Assembly (NCBI GenBank): GCA_021464245.1
Contig: JADCRB010000037.1
Span: 2,186,056-2,250,055, forward strand
DNA length: 64,000 bases
Reading direction: 5' to 3'
DNA from: Carallia brachiata
Lineage: Eukaryota > Streptophyta > Magnoliopsida > Malpighiales > Rhizophoraceae
A program made the position numbers and the translations under genes. Below the pieces are notes generated by a model. The model was given only the letters and a program-made list of their open reading frames with translations, was not told the DNA's origin and did not search any database. This document shows, piece by piece, positions 22,431-36,087 of the stretch; positions within the stretch are counted from its first letter, which is position 1; every line of letters starts with the position of its first letter.

Positions 22431-25400
22431 CATGGACTCCATTGGCATCTTCTAGAATCTTGCCATTGACTTGGGTTCTCGGCCTCTGAACAAGATAACA
22501 AGCACCATTATAAACATCAATCTAAATCACAAATTGCATATAGCTATTCCATGAAGAATTTAGAGACAGAATCACCATACCCATTCTGCAGGATCTCCGG
22601 AGTTCCCATTCAAAAGCTTGTGATTCTCTTCCTTGATCTTGCTATCCTTATCTTTAATACTCACAGGTAACAACAGAGACGCAGCAACAATGGTCCGATC
22701 AGGCAGTTCTGAAATTAAAAATTTGGATCAGCACCATCCTTCAACCACGGCAGTGAAAGAAGAAATTTGTTTAAAGGAAAGATCAACAGAAAAATAAACA
22801 GACAAAGCATCCTAACCTGGCAATTTCTTGTCTATAAAGAATACCACTAAATTGACAGTGTACCTGCAGAAGCATACATCAAAGAACAAATCAGAAAACG
22901 GAGAAGCCAGAGTGTTATTTCACAGGTAATGGAAACTTAGATGGGCACATTCCACGTACCATGCAACAACAACATCAACTGAGTAATGCTTGCGTGATGC
23001 TATGATCAAAAGGCTCTGAATCACAGCAACGGACCAAGCTAGCTGCTTTAAGAATCTACAATTATGCATTAAAGACAAGGTCACATTAATCGACATAGTA
23101 AGAAGGCAACCTTTTTTGCTATTTTGTTGAACTCTTTTGGAAAAGGGGCCAGCATACAGTGACAAGGCATATTTTACCTTCGAGTGCCATACTTCTGATA
23201 AGTGAGGACAAAGACCAGAGTGAATATCATGTGTGACGAAAAGATCAAATCACCACATCCATATATTACGCCACGGGGAACTGCAGAATGTCAAACCACA
23301 TTAGTATAAAGGATTCTTGGCAAAGCATTGACAAATTACCAGAGTAACAGTAGGGTTACTGACAATTAATTAGAAGTACTTCAAGGGCACTCCGTGGATG
23401 TGGCAGTGTGGCAAGTTTTGAACCCTGCAAAATACAGAAGCACCCAACTGTAAACTTACATTATACCATATGATAAAAAAACGTCAACCATAAGTAATAG
23501 GCACATGAATGATTGATGCTCCTCAAAATGATAGAAATAGACAAGAGTCACAGCATTGGTATCAGACGATCTACCTCACGGCAATGATAATTTGGGCCCG
23601 GAAGCTGGGTTGAATAGAATGTGATAATCCGAAGAACTTGGCAAACCTGGAACAGAAAATTAAGCAGAAGAAACTGTCAGAAAAGGCAAACAAGGTATTG
23701 GAAAAATTATGCTGTAATCCCCACAGAATCTGAAAACAGACAGTTGATCAATCTGGAAAAGAAAGAAGTTGTCTCAACTCAACCAGCACCTAAAATGCCT
23801 ATATCATGCATACTAGAAAATTTTTATTTTTTGTGAGAGAATCCTGACTATAACATAAGTTCTGCAGCTCGTGAATCAGCATATTCAAAAAATTCTGCAA
23901 TATTTGCATGTGTAACTATCCAAGCTAGCTTGGCCATTACAACATTTCTCACTAAATGTCAGCAAGTCGTGGATTATATAGCAAGTTTCTAAACATCAAG
24001 ACTTGATTGTTAATAGATTTGCACTTACAACTAGAAATGCTAGAACCCTGCACCAAATTAGAACAGTGTAGATCTTTTTGCTCTTCAAGATGAAGGGGTG
24101 GAATGTCCACTGCAATGAAATATACCCCACGTTAGAGGAAAATTGGTCCATCATAACTTTCTTTGAACAACTCATCTAGAGGCAGAACTTTGAAGAAAAC
24201 CAAGCACAAACACAGACAATCAATGAAGAGGCAGCGTCCAATTTACTTTGCAACCATTTGTGATCACGCATCAAAACATTAGACAAGTAACAATGTAACC
24301 CAAACTTAGACAGACCCGAGACGGTAAGCGGCACTAATCTGCTTTGCATAAAAAAGGTGTAGCCTCACCAAACATCCCTATTTGCAGAGAATTTGAGACA
24401 AATAAAATGCCTCTGTGGGCCAAGAAAGAGAAAACTTCAGAAAACGTGCAGAATACCCTAAAATCAGCAAGGTATGCGGTATGCCACATAATCATAGGGT
24501 ACATACATCCAAAGTAGCACAAAGTTATTCAGCACAAGCTGGGTATTCAAACAAATTATAATACCCAACTATAGGGTCAATGACTACTTCCCCTTCTTCA
24601 CTCCTAGCCGCCCAAAAAAGATGCCACTGATTCAGAGTGTCCACATGACATTTTAGCAATGCAATTATAGCACCAAAAAATATCAAATGTACGGTTTAAA
24701 ATGAACAATCTTGAAATCTGAAGGCGGCAAACTACCATGTTTCAGAAACAATTTCTATTCAAAAAGGAACTGAATAAAACCCCAGAGGACTAAAAGAAAT
24801 TGTCACAGAGACAACTATGATTTGAGAAGAATAATGCAGAGAGGAGAACTAGAAAGAGAAAACCTTACCAAGAAGAAGGATAGAAAGACAAAGGTGAACA
24901 CCATCTCACTAATGTGGCCTTTATCTTGCCCAAGCTCCTAAATTGACAGCAAAAGTCAGACAAAAGAAGGCAGCACACATAAAAAAGAAAAACAAAAATG
25001 GTATTAATCGAAACTAACAGGAAGAACAAGAAACCCAAGATCCTGCAATACAGGCCCTGGCCGGTGTAGATAATGGACTCCCCGAGCAGCCAAACCATGT
25101 ATATACTGCAAGAAAATAACACATGAAACTCAAGTCAAAGGAAGAAACGAAACAAGGGAAATGCAGAAAAGAAAGGCACACACATTCCATGGAAGAAAGA
25201 AGGAAATTTCAAACATCCTCACATAAAACATATCACAAGGCACCATGATCATAAATGTGGATGGAGATATAGTCCTTCTACTCCAAGAACATGCGATGCA
25301 ACGTAAACGCAAATGCCTAACATAGGATATCCATGGAGCCAGTGACATCTTAGGCTAATTTACAAAAAGTTACCGCCGTCTTTACAACCCAAGATCAGAG

Positions 25401-25938
25401 ATAATAATGAAATCTTAATCAAGACAAATAATACCAAAAAAAAAAAAAAACCCAAGGCTGCACAAGTAAACTGAAATGGACTTAATCGATACTAAATTTC
25501 GTCCCAGATAATGAACTCAAGATCCCTCCTCACTAAAGCAACTCACCATTTGACCAAATAATTTGTTTCGTAAAAAGATAGCAAGAAAGAAGGAATGTTG
25601 AGACTCCGAATACATCAAGAAAAAGGAAAACATTTTGAGGCGAAAGTGGGGATTCTTGGAAAGAGAATCGAAACCTGAAAAATAAGTCCTGCGAGTATGT
25701 ACTTCCAGTTTTCTGCTAAAAGGTTGATCTCTGTGTTAATCTCTGCACAAATTCTCTTCCACAACTTCACGAACACAAAAACAAAACAAAACCAACTTGT
25801 CAGAACCGAACAAAAGGCCCCAAAAGCACACAACAACAACAACCTTAATCAGTAACAACAATTACTCTTTTGAATCCAAAACCCAAAATAAAAGGGGACA
25901 GAAACCTTTGAAGCCTCGCGACCAATGTAAACAGTCAT
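22402..25938 (-). CDS. IPCS: Inositol phosphorylceramide synthase (phosphatidylinositol:ceramide inositolphosphotransferase)
   Basis: The enzyme moves phosphoinositol from phosphatidylinositol to ceramide in the Golgi, making inositol phosphorylceramide. Twelve coding exons join in frame to 316 residues (Arabidopsis IPCS/ERH1 proteins are about 305): 25906-25938, 25675-25764, 25019-25105, 24869-24937, 24029-24109, 23575-23646, 23364-23424, 23178-23280, 22960-23055, 22817-22863, 22581-22708, 22402-22485. All introns are GT-AG. The start reads [11 protein letters not shown]. Diagnostic stretches are [16 protein letters not shown], the catalytic [10 protein letters not shown] with its histidine, and [15 protein letters not shown] with the paired His and Asp of the lipid-phosphatase fold. 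Several hydrophobic spans indicate a multipass membrane protein. The tail [10 protein letters not shown]...TMNGS also matches the family. The leader just before the ATG is rich in CAA repeats. Confidence 0.95.
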
Positions 25939-26450
25939 CTTGTTGTTGTTGTCGTTGTCGTTGTTGTTGTTGTTGGCTTGTAACTACCACTTCCATACTA
26001 CTTCAAACCCCAACTGTTAAGGTCAACATCATTATTTCCCTCAAAAAACACACACACATAATCCTCCTTAACTTCCTCAAATTCCTCCGCTTAATTTCAA
26101 AATCCCAGAAAAATAAACCAACCCAACCCACCAAATCTACAACCCAAAAAAAAAAAAAAAAATCCAAGAACCCGATTCTTCTTCTTTGACGATGAAGAGG
26201 GAATCGAGAAAGAGCAAAAGTGGGCGGCCGAAGGATCAAAGATCAAAAGTGAAGATCGAAAATGCTATTGAAAGTAGGAGGAGACAAAACACACACAAAA
26301 AAAAAAAAGGGGGTCAAATTTAAAAGGAATCGAGAACAGAGAAAAAAGGGTTTTAGGACAACAAAAAAAAAGAAGAAATTAAATAAAGATCGAGAACGCC
26401 GCCTCTCTGGGTTCTTTGTTCTACGCTGAATGGCTCTGCTAGAAAACGCG
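25939..26450 (-). promoter_or_regulatory. Presumed leader/promoter region of IPCS
   Basis: Directly upstream of the ATG, on the coding strand, lies a run of CAA and CGA triplets (about 25939-25975), typical of an unstructured plant leader. Further upstream are homopolymer T runs. I could not fix a TATA box or transcription start. Confidence 0.35.
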
Positions 26451-26459
26451 AGATGGACG

Positions 26460-29160
26460 CGGAGGAGTGGAAATACGGTTAATATTAAAGAGAAGCGAAA
26501 ACGAGGGGCCTTTTTATTCATTCAAGGTCAAGCCACTTTTTCTCCCAACCCAACCCGACCCGACCCGTGCCTGCCAGCTCCCCCCGACCCCTCCCACCCT
26601 GTTGCGAGGAAAGAGAGGGACAGAGATATCCTAAAACGACAGAAAACGTTGGGCTAATTGACTAACAGTTATTAACGTTTGAATTTTCCTAAGGAGAAAA
26701 AAAAAATGCAAACAAAAAAAAAGGATATTGGAAAAAACGAGGAAATAGCCCAAATATTCCTTTTCTCGAAGGCAATTGCGAGCGGAAAATAATGGAATTA
26801 TTATTATTAAGCAAGGACGCCAACGGCTGTCTTATATTTGTTTAATTTCGCTTTTTTTTGTTTCTTTTTATTATTATTTATTAATTAATGTTTTTTTTGG
26901 TGACGTAATTGCTTTGCTCGCTCTCCGCGTCGGCCTGCCAAATGCTTGCGCCTTGCTGCTTGATGGCAAAACCAGCAAAGCCAGCACAGTCTCTATCTCC
27001 ACGTACGAAATTTTAATTTTGCACTTCTTTCCAACCGAACCCGCCCGAAAGGACCGACAAATTAGCTGAAAAGCGAAGAAAACCCCACCCACCCAAAAGG
27101 GGCTCGGCAGCCGAGGATAACGGATTCCCCTCCTCCTACTTTTCAAATCCCCTCCTTCTAGTTTTTCAAATTTCAAGAAAGACGTAGACTGACTCATTTT
27201 ATAAAACATAAAATAAATGCCCAATATTTTTATATTGTATATTGCAAAAATTTTTGAAAACTATGCATAAAATGTTTTTAGTATATTGTAAAACACTTTA
27301 TATGTTTGTATACTGTATAAATTTATTTGACATTTATTTGCATCTTTAAAATTTCTCGACCATCGTACTTGTTTAGAACTTTATTTTTCTATCAAACCAA
27401 AAAATGAGAAAGAAAATAAGAAAAAATTTTAAAAATTACAACAGACGTACGTTTTCAAAAAAAAAAAGCATTTTAATTCTTATTTGAAAACCAGCTTTTC
27501 CAAATGGAAAGATTAAAAGGATTTTGTTTTACGATTGCATTTCTGAAATTATGCATCAATCGTGCTCTCAAAGCAAAAAAAAAAAAAAAAAATTATGCAT
27601 CAATCGTGAACGAGATGGGTTTGTCTCTTTAAACGACAAGATACACGTGGGCGTCCGTTAATTCGACAAATCATTTATTTAAGGTGGTGATTAATATTGT
27701 GCCTGCTGCGTGGTCTCGTCTGTCTGACTGTCAGAAATCCGTTTTCCAGCGGGGTAATTTTGTCATTTACTATGACACACTGAGGCCAATGCCATGTCAG
27801 CACCCAAAGGCCCACAAAACCTTATTTTCGTGTCTTAAAATAAGAAAGGAATGGCGGAGGGATGAGATAGAATTAAAGTTGTGGCCTGTTTTGGGGGAGA
27901 GGATTGGAGACATCTTCTCATCCCTCATCAGTCCCACAAAACGTTCTTTCACACTCTCTTTCATCCCTCAGTCCCACCTCCAAATCCCTCCAAAACAAAA
28001 TTACAAATCTCTCTATACGTACAATGACGAAAGTAATATTCTTCCCAACCCAACAACACCCTCTAGTTGACAAGAATCATTCTCAATTAATTTTATTATA
28101 AAATTTTTTAAAATAATTGAGACTTGAGTGGGAGGTGTATAGAGGTGCTTGATATATTCGATGATTTTTTTTTAGAATTCAATAAATCTTTCATTAGATT
28201 ATTACATGTGTTCATTACATTATTCTCACTATGTGTTGTCACTAAATTTATCGGAATTAATAAAAAAGTATGATAAGGCTAAAAGAATTAGTTAAAAATC
28301 AGCGTATTTTTAACTAAAAATACTAGTAGGCATGGAAATTTTACTACATAAGAGTCAGTGAGCTGACAAGTGAAACTCGTAAAATAAAAAATTATTACTT
28401 TTGAAAATCAGTGTTTTTTTCTTATGAAAAAGTTCAAAATTCCAAAAATATTTGTTTTTTTAATATTTGAGATTTACGTGTCAACTTATCTTTAACTATT
28501 CTTCAACTTATTTTTTCTGTTACGAAACTGTGCTCTTTCTTAATTACGTTTTATAAGATTTATGATTTTGGCCTCCTAAGATATATTCTTTGGGATTTTC
28601 TATCACCCCAATCCCAATGCCTGTCCGTCTACTAAGACATAGGCATCCATCATCCATGTCGTGTATAAAAAAATCAATTAATCACATATCAGCTTCTTAT
28701 TAAGACCTTACAATTTTTCAACCAACTTCTTACCAAACTTTTTTTTCCCTTGTATTGGACTAGTAACTTACACATATTTAAAATTAAGAAATTAATCAGA
28801 AGCAAGGAAAGTTGGTGCAAAAATGAGGTGGGAAAATTTGGATTTTTTGCTTTTAACAAATGCTTGTTCATTGGAGCTAGCCGACCAGGATCTCTTTTTT
28901 ATTTTATTTTATTGTGTCTATGGTACAGTATATAATTTGATCTTGACGATCAAAGGATTGTACAGTTTTGGCCCCGCATCAGAGGCTTGCATTCTATGCA
29001 AGAATTAATTTGACGAGTTTGACTCAAAATTCCATAGTGTTGGAGGGCTGGGGGCCTCTCATTGATTAAAACTAGGGCGCTTGAATAATCTTGAATTCGG
29101 GTCTGTTTGTGGTCGCGCAGGTGGATTTTTTTTTTTTTTTTTTTGTCATTGAAAAAGGCA
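26460..29160. other. Intergenic DNA without a recognised gene
   Basis: AT-rich sequence with A runs. Open frames near 26776-27069 and 27684-28101 are moderately long but show no known domain or splice pattern. Confidence 0.4.
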
Positions 29161-29170
29161 AAGCCCACAT

Positions 29171-29500
29171 CTAAGTAATTACAGTACGATGAAAGGCAAC
29201 ACTAATCATATCATCCGACAAGATAGAGGCCAAGCCCCCCCCCCCCCCCCCCCCCCCGGGATCCTCCAAGATGGTTAAGCCCAGCCTCTGTGATACGGCG
29301 TAAGAGGCCAACCAATTTGCAGCACGGTTGCCTTCACGATGTATATGGTTGAATTGAACAGACCATCCTCTACCCAAAAATTCACGGCAGCAACAAACCA
29401 GGTTGGTTTGAGGGTGGGTCGAGGAAACACCCCTTAAAATAGCCACATGTGCGACTTGGGAATCTGTTTCCACCACAACTCTACGAAGGCCTTTGCTTTA
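29171..29500 (-). mobile_element. LINE (non-LTR retrotransposon) RNase H fragment
   Basis: On the minus strand the frame reads GLRRVVVETDSQVAHVAI and later FNHIHREGNRAANWLASYAV, the signature of the plant RNase H domain (VETDS for the catalytic acidic residue, HxxREGNxAADxLA for the terminal part). This domain ends many plant LINE polyproteins. No reverse transcriptase is present. Upstream on that strand the frame is broken by stops, and a poly(C) tract interrupts the 3' part. It is a decayed remnant. Confidence 0.75.
29235..29257 (+). repeat. Poly(C) tract of 23 bases
   Basis: An uninterrupted run of 23 C (G on the minus strand, where it reads as glycines inside the LINE RNase H frame), followed by GGGATCC. 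Runs of C or G this long are rare in AT-rich plant DNA. Confidence 0.9.
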
Positions 29501-29641
29501 TCAATGCGATCAATGCCCATACATGAAGGGGATGAAGGTGGGAATTGACAGGAACGAGAAATGCAATTGCAATCGAGCTACCCTCACTAATTGTGCTCCA
29601 CCATCGACTAGGTCTACATGACGGGATAAATTAATAGCCCA

Positions 29642-29811
29642 AAGATTTTGATCTATGTGTCTAAAATATAACAAATTATTAATTTTAAATAATAATATTT
29701 ATATTTTACATAATAAAATTTTATTATTTAATTTTTTATATAAAATATAAATATTATTACTTAATGTTAAAAGTTTATTACATTTCAGATAATCTCTTAG
29801 ACCAAAATCTT
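29642..29811. mobile_element. Fold-back MITE-like element, about 170 bp
   Basis: The left end AAGATTTTGATCTATGTGTC and the right end read in reverse (AAGATTTTGGTCTAAGAGAT) are inverted copies, and the inner arms (TAATAATATTTATATTTTA) continue the match, so nearly the whole segment folds into a hairpin. No clear target duplication was found, so the superfamily is open. Confidence 0.6.
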
Positions 29812-29819
29812 CTGACATT

Positions 29820-32300
29820 GAACTGTGCTAAAAAAAAAAATGAAAAAGAAAACCATATTCTCGCAAGCGGTTAAAATCGAAGCGGTAAAAAGAGATGGAC
29901 GGGGCACTGGCGTGGCGTGCATACGGGCACAACACCCCATTCAATAAAAAAGTTTTCTAGCTCCTTATTTCACAGATCACAGGTAGAAAAAATAAAAACA
30001 TAAAAAAATAAACCGGTCCAGCGTCCGTGTACATGGCCGGTTCATGTGGCGGCTTAAAATTGAAGGCAAGTTACTACAGTTAAGAGCAGAGTAATTAATA
30101 TCCCAACTGCTTGCTTTTGTGGGGAAAGCATGGCGTGTTGTGCCACTTATTATTATTGACTTATTCTACGCAAGACTTATCCAAGGCAAAAGACCAACTG
30201 AATTCAGATGCACTTTGAAAACTCAATGGTCAATGGTCCTGGTTTGCCGACGGCGAAGACCCCATTGCCGATGGCTGGTTGGTCTGTTTACAATCTTTGG
30301 ACGCACGTCGTGCTTGAAAGTGACCAGAGGAGGCTTCATCAACGTGCTCCAGACGTGACAGGCAAATTTTTAAGGGCCGAATGTTCGACCAAACTTATTT
30401 CAAATTAGGATTCTTCCACTTTGCCATTCATCTACAGCTAAAATTGGTTTAATTGTGTAAAAGACAAAAGGGCCTAAGACACAATTTCATAAACTTTTTT
30501 AAACAAAAACAAAATTTTATGGTACATACTAAATTTTTTGTACTACACAAATAATATTTTATACAACATAACGAGATTTTATCTGAATACATATTATATC
30601 ACTATAAATCTCATTTATATTATATATAATGTTATGTATGTAGTATAAAACATGTTATATATAGTATAAAATTTTGTTGTATTCAAATGAATTCATGAGA
30701 ATTATTTATGTCCAGAGAGACATCTCTAAAAGATAAATGGCGGACTTAAATATGCTAGTTACTATATATGAAAGGCTTCTTATCTAGGTGGGTGTCCCAG
30801 TTTACACAGCTCATCAGGCCACTTACTCGTTGCTGGCTTCAATTGTTTTGGTGGCGTTTGCATCAGATGCACTGTCTGACACATTGATTATATAATGACA
30901 ACAAGAGTTTTGGTCATCCAAAAGTGGGCAGACTCTTATAGATTTGAAATGCAATATATTATTCCTTGTGAATCCCTTGTCTTATATTTTATGGCCTATA
31001 TATTTGACTGGACTGGAGTAACTGATTTGGCCTAACTTCATAAGCCTGACATGTTGTTTTTTTCCCCTTTTACACTTGAGCCTAACATTAGAATTTCAGA
31101 ACAATTGTTGCGTTTGCTATTTGGAAAATTATGCTTCTTTATTTTGTTAATGGAACTGGTTTGTGTGAATAAACATGAATTACCACCAAATTTGATCAAA
31201 AACTATGATTATGACCAACATTGAATCCATCCTCTAGTCAAAATATCACCCCAAAAAAAAAAAAATGTAACTTGATTTCAGATCTTTTAAAAAAAAGGAC
31301 TTCGATATTGGTCTGGCTCCAACAACTGCTTCTATTTTTATTAGCTACAGCCTGTGAACCAAAAATCAAACAGAAAAATGCAGTGATGTTAAATTGAAAA
31401 CTAATTGAACCAAAACTTTCACTTAAACAAAATTTTCAGTTTCAGTTTCATTAAATCAATTTTTATAAGAAATTCAAAATTGAAATTTGAATGTAAAAAA
31501 TATTTTAGATATATTCAAATAATTTTAAAATTATCATTATATATAAAATAAATAAGCAATTATTTAAGAGATGATAATAATTTATTAATTCTATTTGTTA
31601 TCAATATTTGTGTTAGTAATATTTTTTTAATATTATTATACATATTAATAACATTTTGATTTGAGTCAAACTACCCATGATTTTATAAAATTAGAAGTGC
31701 AACCAAACCGGAAAAAAAAAAAAAAAGAGTTTATATTTGTTCATAACGTTTTGTCACATTGTATTTTCTATTTCAAGTTTCATAGATACTGCACGTACGG
31801 AGCATATTTAATATCAACAAATTTGAAAGTCAAAACAAAGAAAAAGCGACGGGGCTGGCTGTTACGACCATATGTTCGTTTGGTGTATATGAATCGTTCG
31901 TCAAGAGACGGCTTCAATTGTCTCCTTGTCAAGAAATTTCTTTCGACATCAATGTGTGGACTAGATTTACATTTCTGTCATTTTTCGTCTAGAAGAAAAT
32001 TCATGCTTTTTATTTATTTATGTATTTTTAATGTGCGTGGTAGGACGCCATTTTCTTTGAATGGCCAACTCTCTCTAGAACGTCAATGACGGGGTCCGCC
32101 ATTGTCGGTTAGATGAGAAATTTTGGGCTAAACCTGAGCCCAAATTGAAACTAGCTTAAATTCAGCCCACCCAATCGGTACTTTTTGGAGTTGGGTTTCG
32201 TTCCAACCAGGAACAAGTCGAAAGGGATGTGATCGTCAGCTTCAGCATTGCCGGGGTATTCCATCCATTGGTTGCAATATCTATTTCAGCCTGGGCTGAT
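29820..32300. other. Intergenic DNA downstream of the DUF3527 gene
   Basis: No gene recognised. AT-rich blocks at 30480-30700 and 31480-31650 have partly self-complementary stretches. The frames at 30119-30408 and 31661-32089 show no family features. The rightmost part is probably the 3' untranslated region of the DUF3527 gene. Confidence 0.4.
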
Positions 32301-32452
32301 TCAGAGCTGTACATTTCAAGACATCAGTTTCTGCGTAGGAAAGAGATTTTAGTAATGTGACAAAGCTCAAACAAAATTCTGCTGCCCTATGCCTAGCACG
32401 GATTCTGCCACATCCAGACGCAAACGACAGCCGGGCACTACGGCACATGAAC

Positions 32453-35400
32453 CTAGACCCTTTCGACAGGGGAAACGGGTGGACTCGGAGCGTATTTCAT
32501 TGGTGCTTCCTTGGGAACAGCGGTCTTGGTTTTCTCTATCCCGTTGTTTGCATTTCGTGTGTCCTGTAAGACCATTTTGTCAGACAGGCCACTCACTTCT
32601 GCTGGACCAGATGATTTGAGACAACTTACGACCGTGACACAAATGAAGAACGCTTGCAAAATAGACAGTAAGGGACTGAATTGAACAGCGAACAACCGGT
32701 TCTCAATTGGAAGTAAGCTGAAGACTGGCTTGTCCTGTTCAGCTCCTCCCTGTATGGACATCAATGAAGAAACACATAAATATCATTGCCAAAGTAGTTG
32801 TCAAACAGAGTCTCCTGCAGCAAGAAAATAAGTACCTGAACAAGAAGTTCAAAACAGTCTGATATCAAGTCTTTGGAAGACTCTGAAATCTTACAGCCTC
32901 TCTTTTCATTGCAGAGAACTTGTAGTTTACAACCAACATCCCAACCTCCACAATCACATGATCCACCAGATTTCCAACGCTGAATTAATGGAGAAGGAAG
33001 TCCTCTGTTTGGCAGGCCATGAGTAGCACCTGGAAGTATTATGGTAACAGTATGATTGGGTTCACTTGAATCCCAGCAGCAAAAATGTTCGCTCTCCGGC
33101 AGATGACACTCTGAGAAGCCCTTTTCCATCAAATTTTCACCGTCATCACTGAGGCGTGTGCCAAGGCTTAGAATGTCACCAGGTACCTTGACAACGGCAG
33201 CTGCAAGCTCCCTAGTTGGTGTGAACCCGGTAGATGGTTGACTGGACTGTCTTAGCTCAACATCAAATAAGACAGACTCATTTACTGTATACTGGCCGAT
33301 GTCCTGTTCAGTCATATTGACCAAAGAAGAGCTACGAAGCTTCATCTGGCCAACCACATTGTAGACATAACCACAACGTGTCTCCTTACTGCCATGATTT
33401 ATCCAGCTTCCATTATTTTTCTTGAATTCATCAATCGTATAAAAAGTATAGTCGCAGCCTATATCTTTTTTCCCAGGTGCTGAGATATTCTTTGTAGGGT
33501 CTGCAAAAATGTTGCTTTTGTTGTTGGCTACAAATCTGAAGAAAGGAAGTCCATTCCTTGTTGTAAGCTGAAGGAAAGCTTGTACATTTGATTCCTCCTG
33601 CTTCTCATACTGAAGTAATCCAATGGTATTTAGCGTCTTCAAACTCAATGAATTTAGGCTTGCTTTTAATGACCGATCAGTTTCAGCAGAATGGAGAGGA
33701 TTTAGGCTCTTGGGCTTCAGAATTGGCTCCAGCATCCTTCTCAGGGGGCTGGATCTCGCTCTCCTATGACCGCTTGTGCTCTCTCTGTTTTTATCATCTG
33801 AACTAGCTGAATCACGGGATGTCACAGGGCCAGATTTCACTGACACATAAGATGAACTCCACTGAGGGTTGGATGAATTCTCCTTCAAGCTGAAACTTCT
33901 TGCCATCCGACCTAAATTGAAACTGAACTGGCGATTTGGTGATGGATGTCCGGCTCTCCCACTTTCCAGTTTGGCTGTTTCCCAGTTTGACGTTTTTAAT
34001 GTTTCGACCAGGCTTACATTGGTGGCCTTCGTGCTGTTCTCTTGTGGCATAGTTTGAGTCTTATGCAGGCCTACTGAGGTATTCAACACATCAGATGACA
34101 GGTCCATATGCTGAGTTTTGGACAAAGGATGTGCCATCGTGTATGGTTCTGCAGCAGTCTCAATTCTAGAGGGCAGTGGGCATGAGTGAGGAATTTCTGG
34201 ACTGGATTCTAAAGAGTGAAAATCCTCATTGCAACTGTTTGTGAAGTGGCTCTGATCTGCTCCTGCTGAATTTGCAGCAAATGATCTTCGTGATTCCTCT
34301 GGGGAAAAATTTCTGGAGAGTGCTCTGGGAAAAAGGAGAATAATTTTCTCCCTCTTGCCAGCCTGACCTTCAGAAGACAGATCAATGGCTGATGCTTGCA
34401 ATTCCTCTGTTCTCTTCTTGCCTTCCACACTGACAATATTCTCACCTTCAGAAGACAGATCAATGGCTGATGCTTGCAACTCCTCTGTTCTCTTCTTGCC
34501 ATCGACACTGACAATATTCTTACTTTCCTCTGGACTGCAAAAATGGTCCCCACTTTTCAGTTGTACAGAGGAAACTCTATCACTTAATATGATATTACAG
34601 TCCAAACCTTTTCTTTTCATATCGGATTCTTGCTTCCCCTGAACTGTACTCTCAGCTTCACCATCACAAGCTGTCACACTTTCCTTGGGCTTGATTAGAT
34701 TCTCATTGTATCTAGAGTTTGTTGACCAATCTCCATCTTTGGAAGTGATCTTCTGAGTTAAAAATTTTGTCCTCCCCTTCTCAGGAGTTACTTCTCTATT
34801 ACTTTTGCCAAACGAGTTGTAGGTCCACTCAACCTTGTTTTGTCTATTCGTCCCACTCTTCAAAGCAGTTCCAAAATCTTGGAAGCGTATAACATTCTGG
34901 ATGGCCTCTTTGCCACATCGTGAAATGCCCTCATTACTGAACGACTTAGAACTCAAACAAGGGGAAGGAAGCTGCTTGCTCTGACAAGCGACAGTCTCAT
35001 AACTAACATCAGTAGAGGAGGTGGATGACCCAGCCGCCACCTTGCTTGATGTGTTACTGACATCCAACATTGCACTATTGTCTTTGCTTGCAGGAGGATA
35101 CTTTTTTTTCCATTTCCACTTCTCTAAACGTGCCCAATCCAGAACTCCAATATTTAAAGCCTTATCTTGTATATTCTGCCCTCTCCCCATGCGCTGAAGG
35201 TAACCAGGCAAATTAGACATATGCTTGACAAGTTCATCATCTCTTGTTACCTTTAGCTTGACAGACTGCTGCTGGTGAACACTAGAAGTTCTTGTTTGGA
35301 CCAATATACCATCATTAACAGGTTCCCTAAGTTCATAAGGCTGATTCACAAATGGACGACTGACATAATTTCTTCCCTTAAATTTTTCTTGATGCTTTAG

Positions 35401-35493
35401 GCCTGGCTTTGCTTGGTTTGGAAGAACCTTCTCGCTCACTACGGTGGAAGCTTGCCGCTGTCTCGAGCTCTTGAGGTCTGAATTGGATTCCAT
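32453..35493 (-). CDS. DUF3527-domain protein of unknown function
   Basis: Two coding exons, 32836-35493 and 32453-32749, join (donor GTACTT, acceptor CCATACAG) to 984 residues. The N-terminal two thirds are serine-rich and polar, with few hydrophobic stretches and a basic motif LDWARLEKWKWKKK near residue 120. The C-terminal third has the plant DUF3527 pattern: a beta-rich segment with RNGLPFFRFVANN, YTFYTIDEF, a CDCGGWDVGCKL cysteine cluster, and in exon 2 KPVFSLLPIENRLFAVQF followed by SPLLSILQAFFICVTVVS. Some family members are predicted to be nuclear or membrane associated, but no function is established. The first ATG is at 35493; the frame two codons further upstream has only GTG. A 26-residue tandem duplication lies in the middle. 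Confidence 0.85.
34366..34521 (-). repeat. 78-bp in-frame tandem duplication inside the DUF3527 gene
   Basis: Two abutting 78-base units (34366-34443 and 34444-34521) encode the 26-residue repeat ENIVSVEGKKRTEELQASAI plus DLSSEG twice; the upstream copy has VDG for VEG. Because the unit is a multiple of three, the frame is kept. It sits in a disordered serine-rich region where length change is likely tolerated. Confidence 0.92.
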
Positions 35494-35962
35494 TTCCACA
35501 GAAACTTATGATCATGCACTACTTGGCAGTATATTAGATGGCAATCATCTCACAGCGGGAATTTTTTCTGCAAAGGCATAAATGCAAATGATGTTTTTTA
35601 ACCCACTTTCCACAATTTCTATTCTTTACAGAGTTTGACGGTATTTACAAATCCTAAACGTAAGTGAATTGATACATACAAGTTCTTTAAATATGTGAAA
35701 GGAGACCAAATAGTAGTAATAATCTAATAAAGAAGTCTAACATTTCTACTTCATGTAGAATTCCTAAACATATGAAGCCATGGCACAGCCAAAAAAAAAG
35801 ACAATTAAATTATAATTAACACCAGTCACTGCCCTTCTGGTATGGAATTCACAGGACACATTTAACAGAAGTAATCGAAGCATTGAACCATAAATACTTT
35901 TCCTTCCTCATGTTTGCAAAGTGATCTTTTTCTCTCAATTTCTTTATTTTTTTCCTTTTTGA

Positions 35963-36034
35963 GAAACAATTTCTTGATTTTATTACTTAATTACGGAAGA
36001 AACAATTTCTTGATTTTATTACTTAATTACGGAA
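35963..36034. repeat. 36-bp tandem duplication
   Basis: GAAACAATTTCTTGATTTTA plus TTACTTAATTACGGAA occurs twice in a row (35963-35998 and 35999-36034), without visible differences. Confidence 0.9.
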
Positions 36035-36087
36035 TCTCAATACTTTAATTAATTACTAGTAGGCACTGATACAAATAGTAAGTGTCT

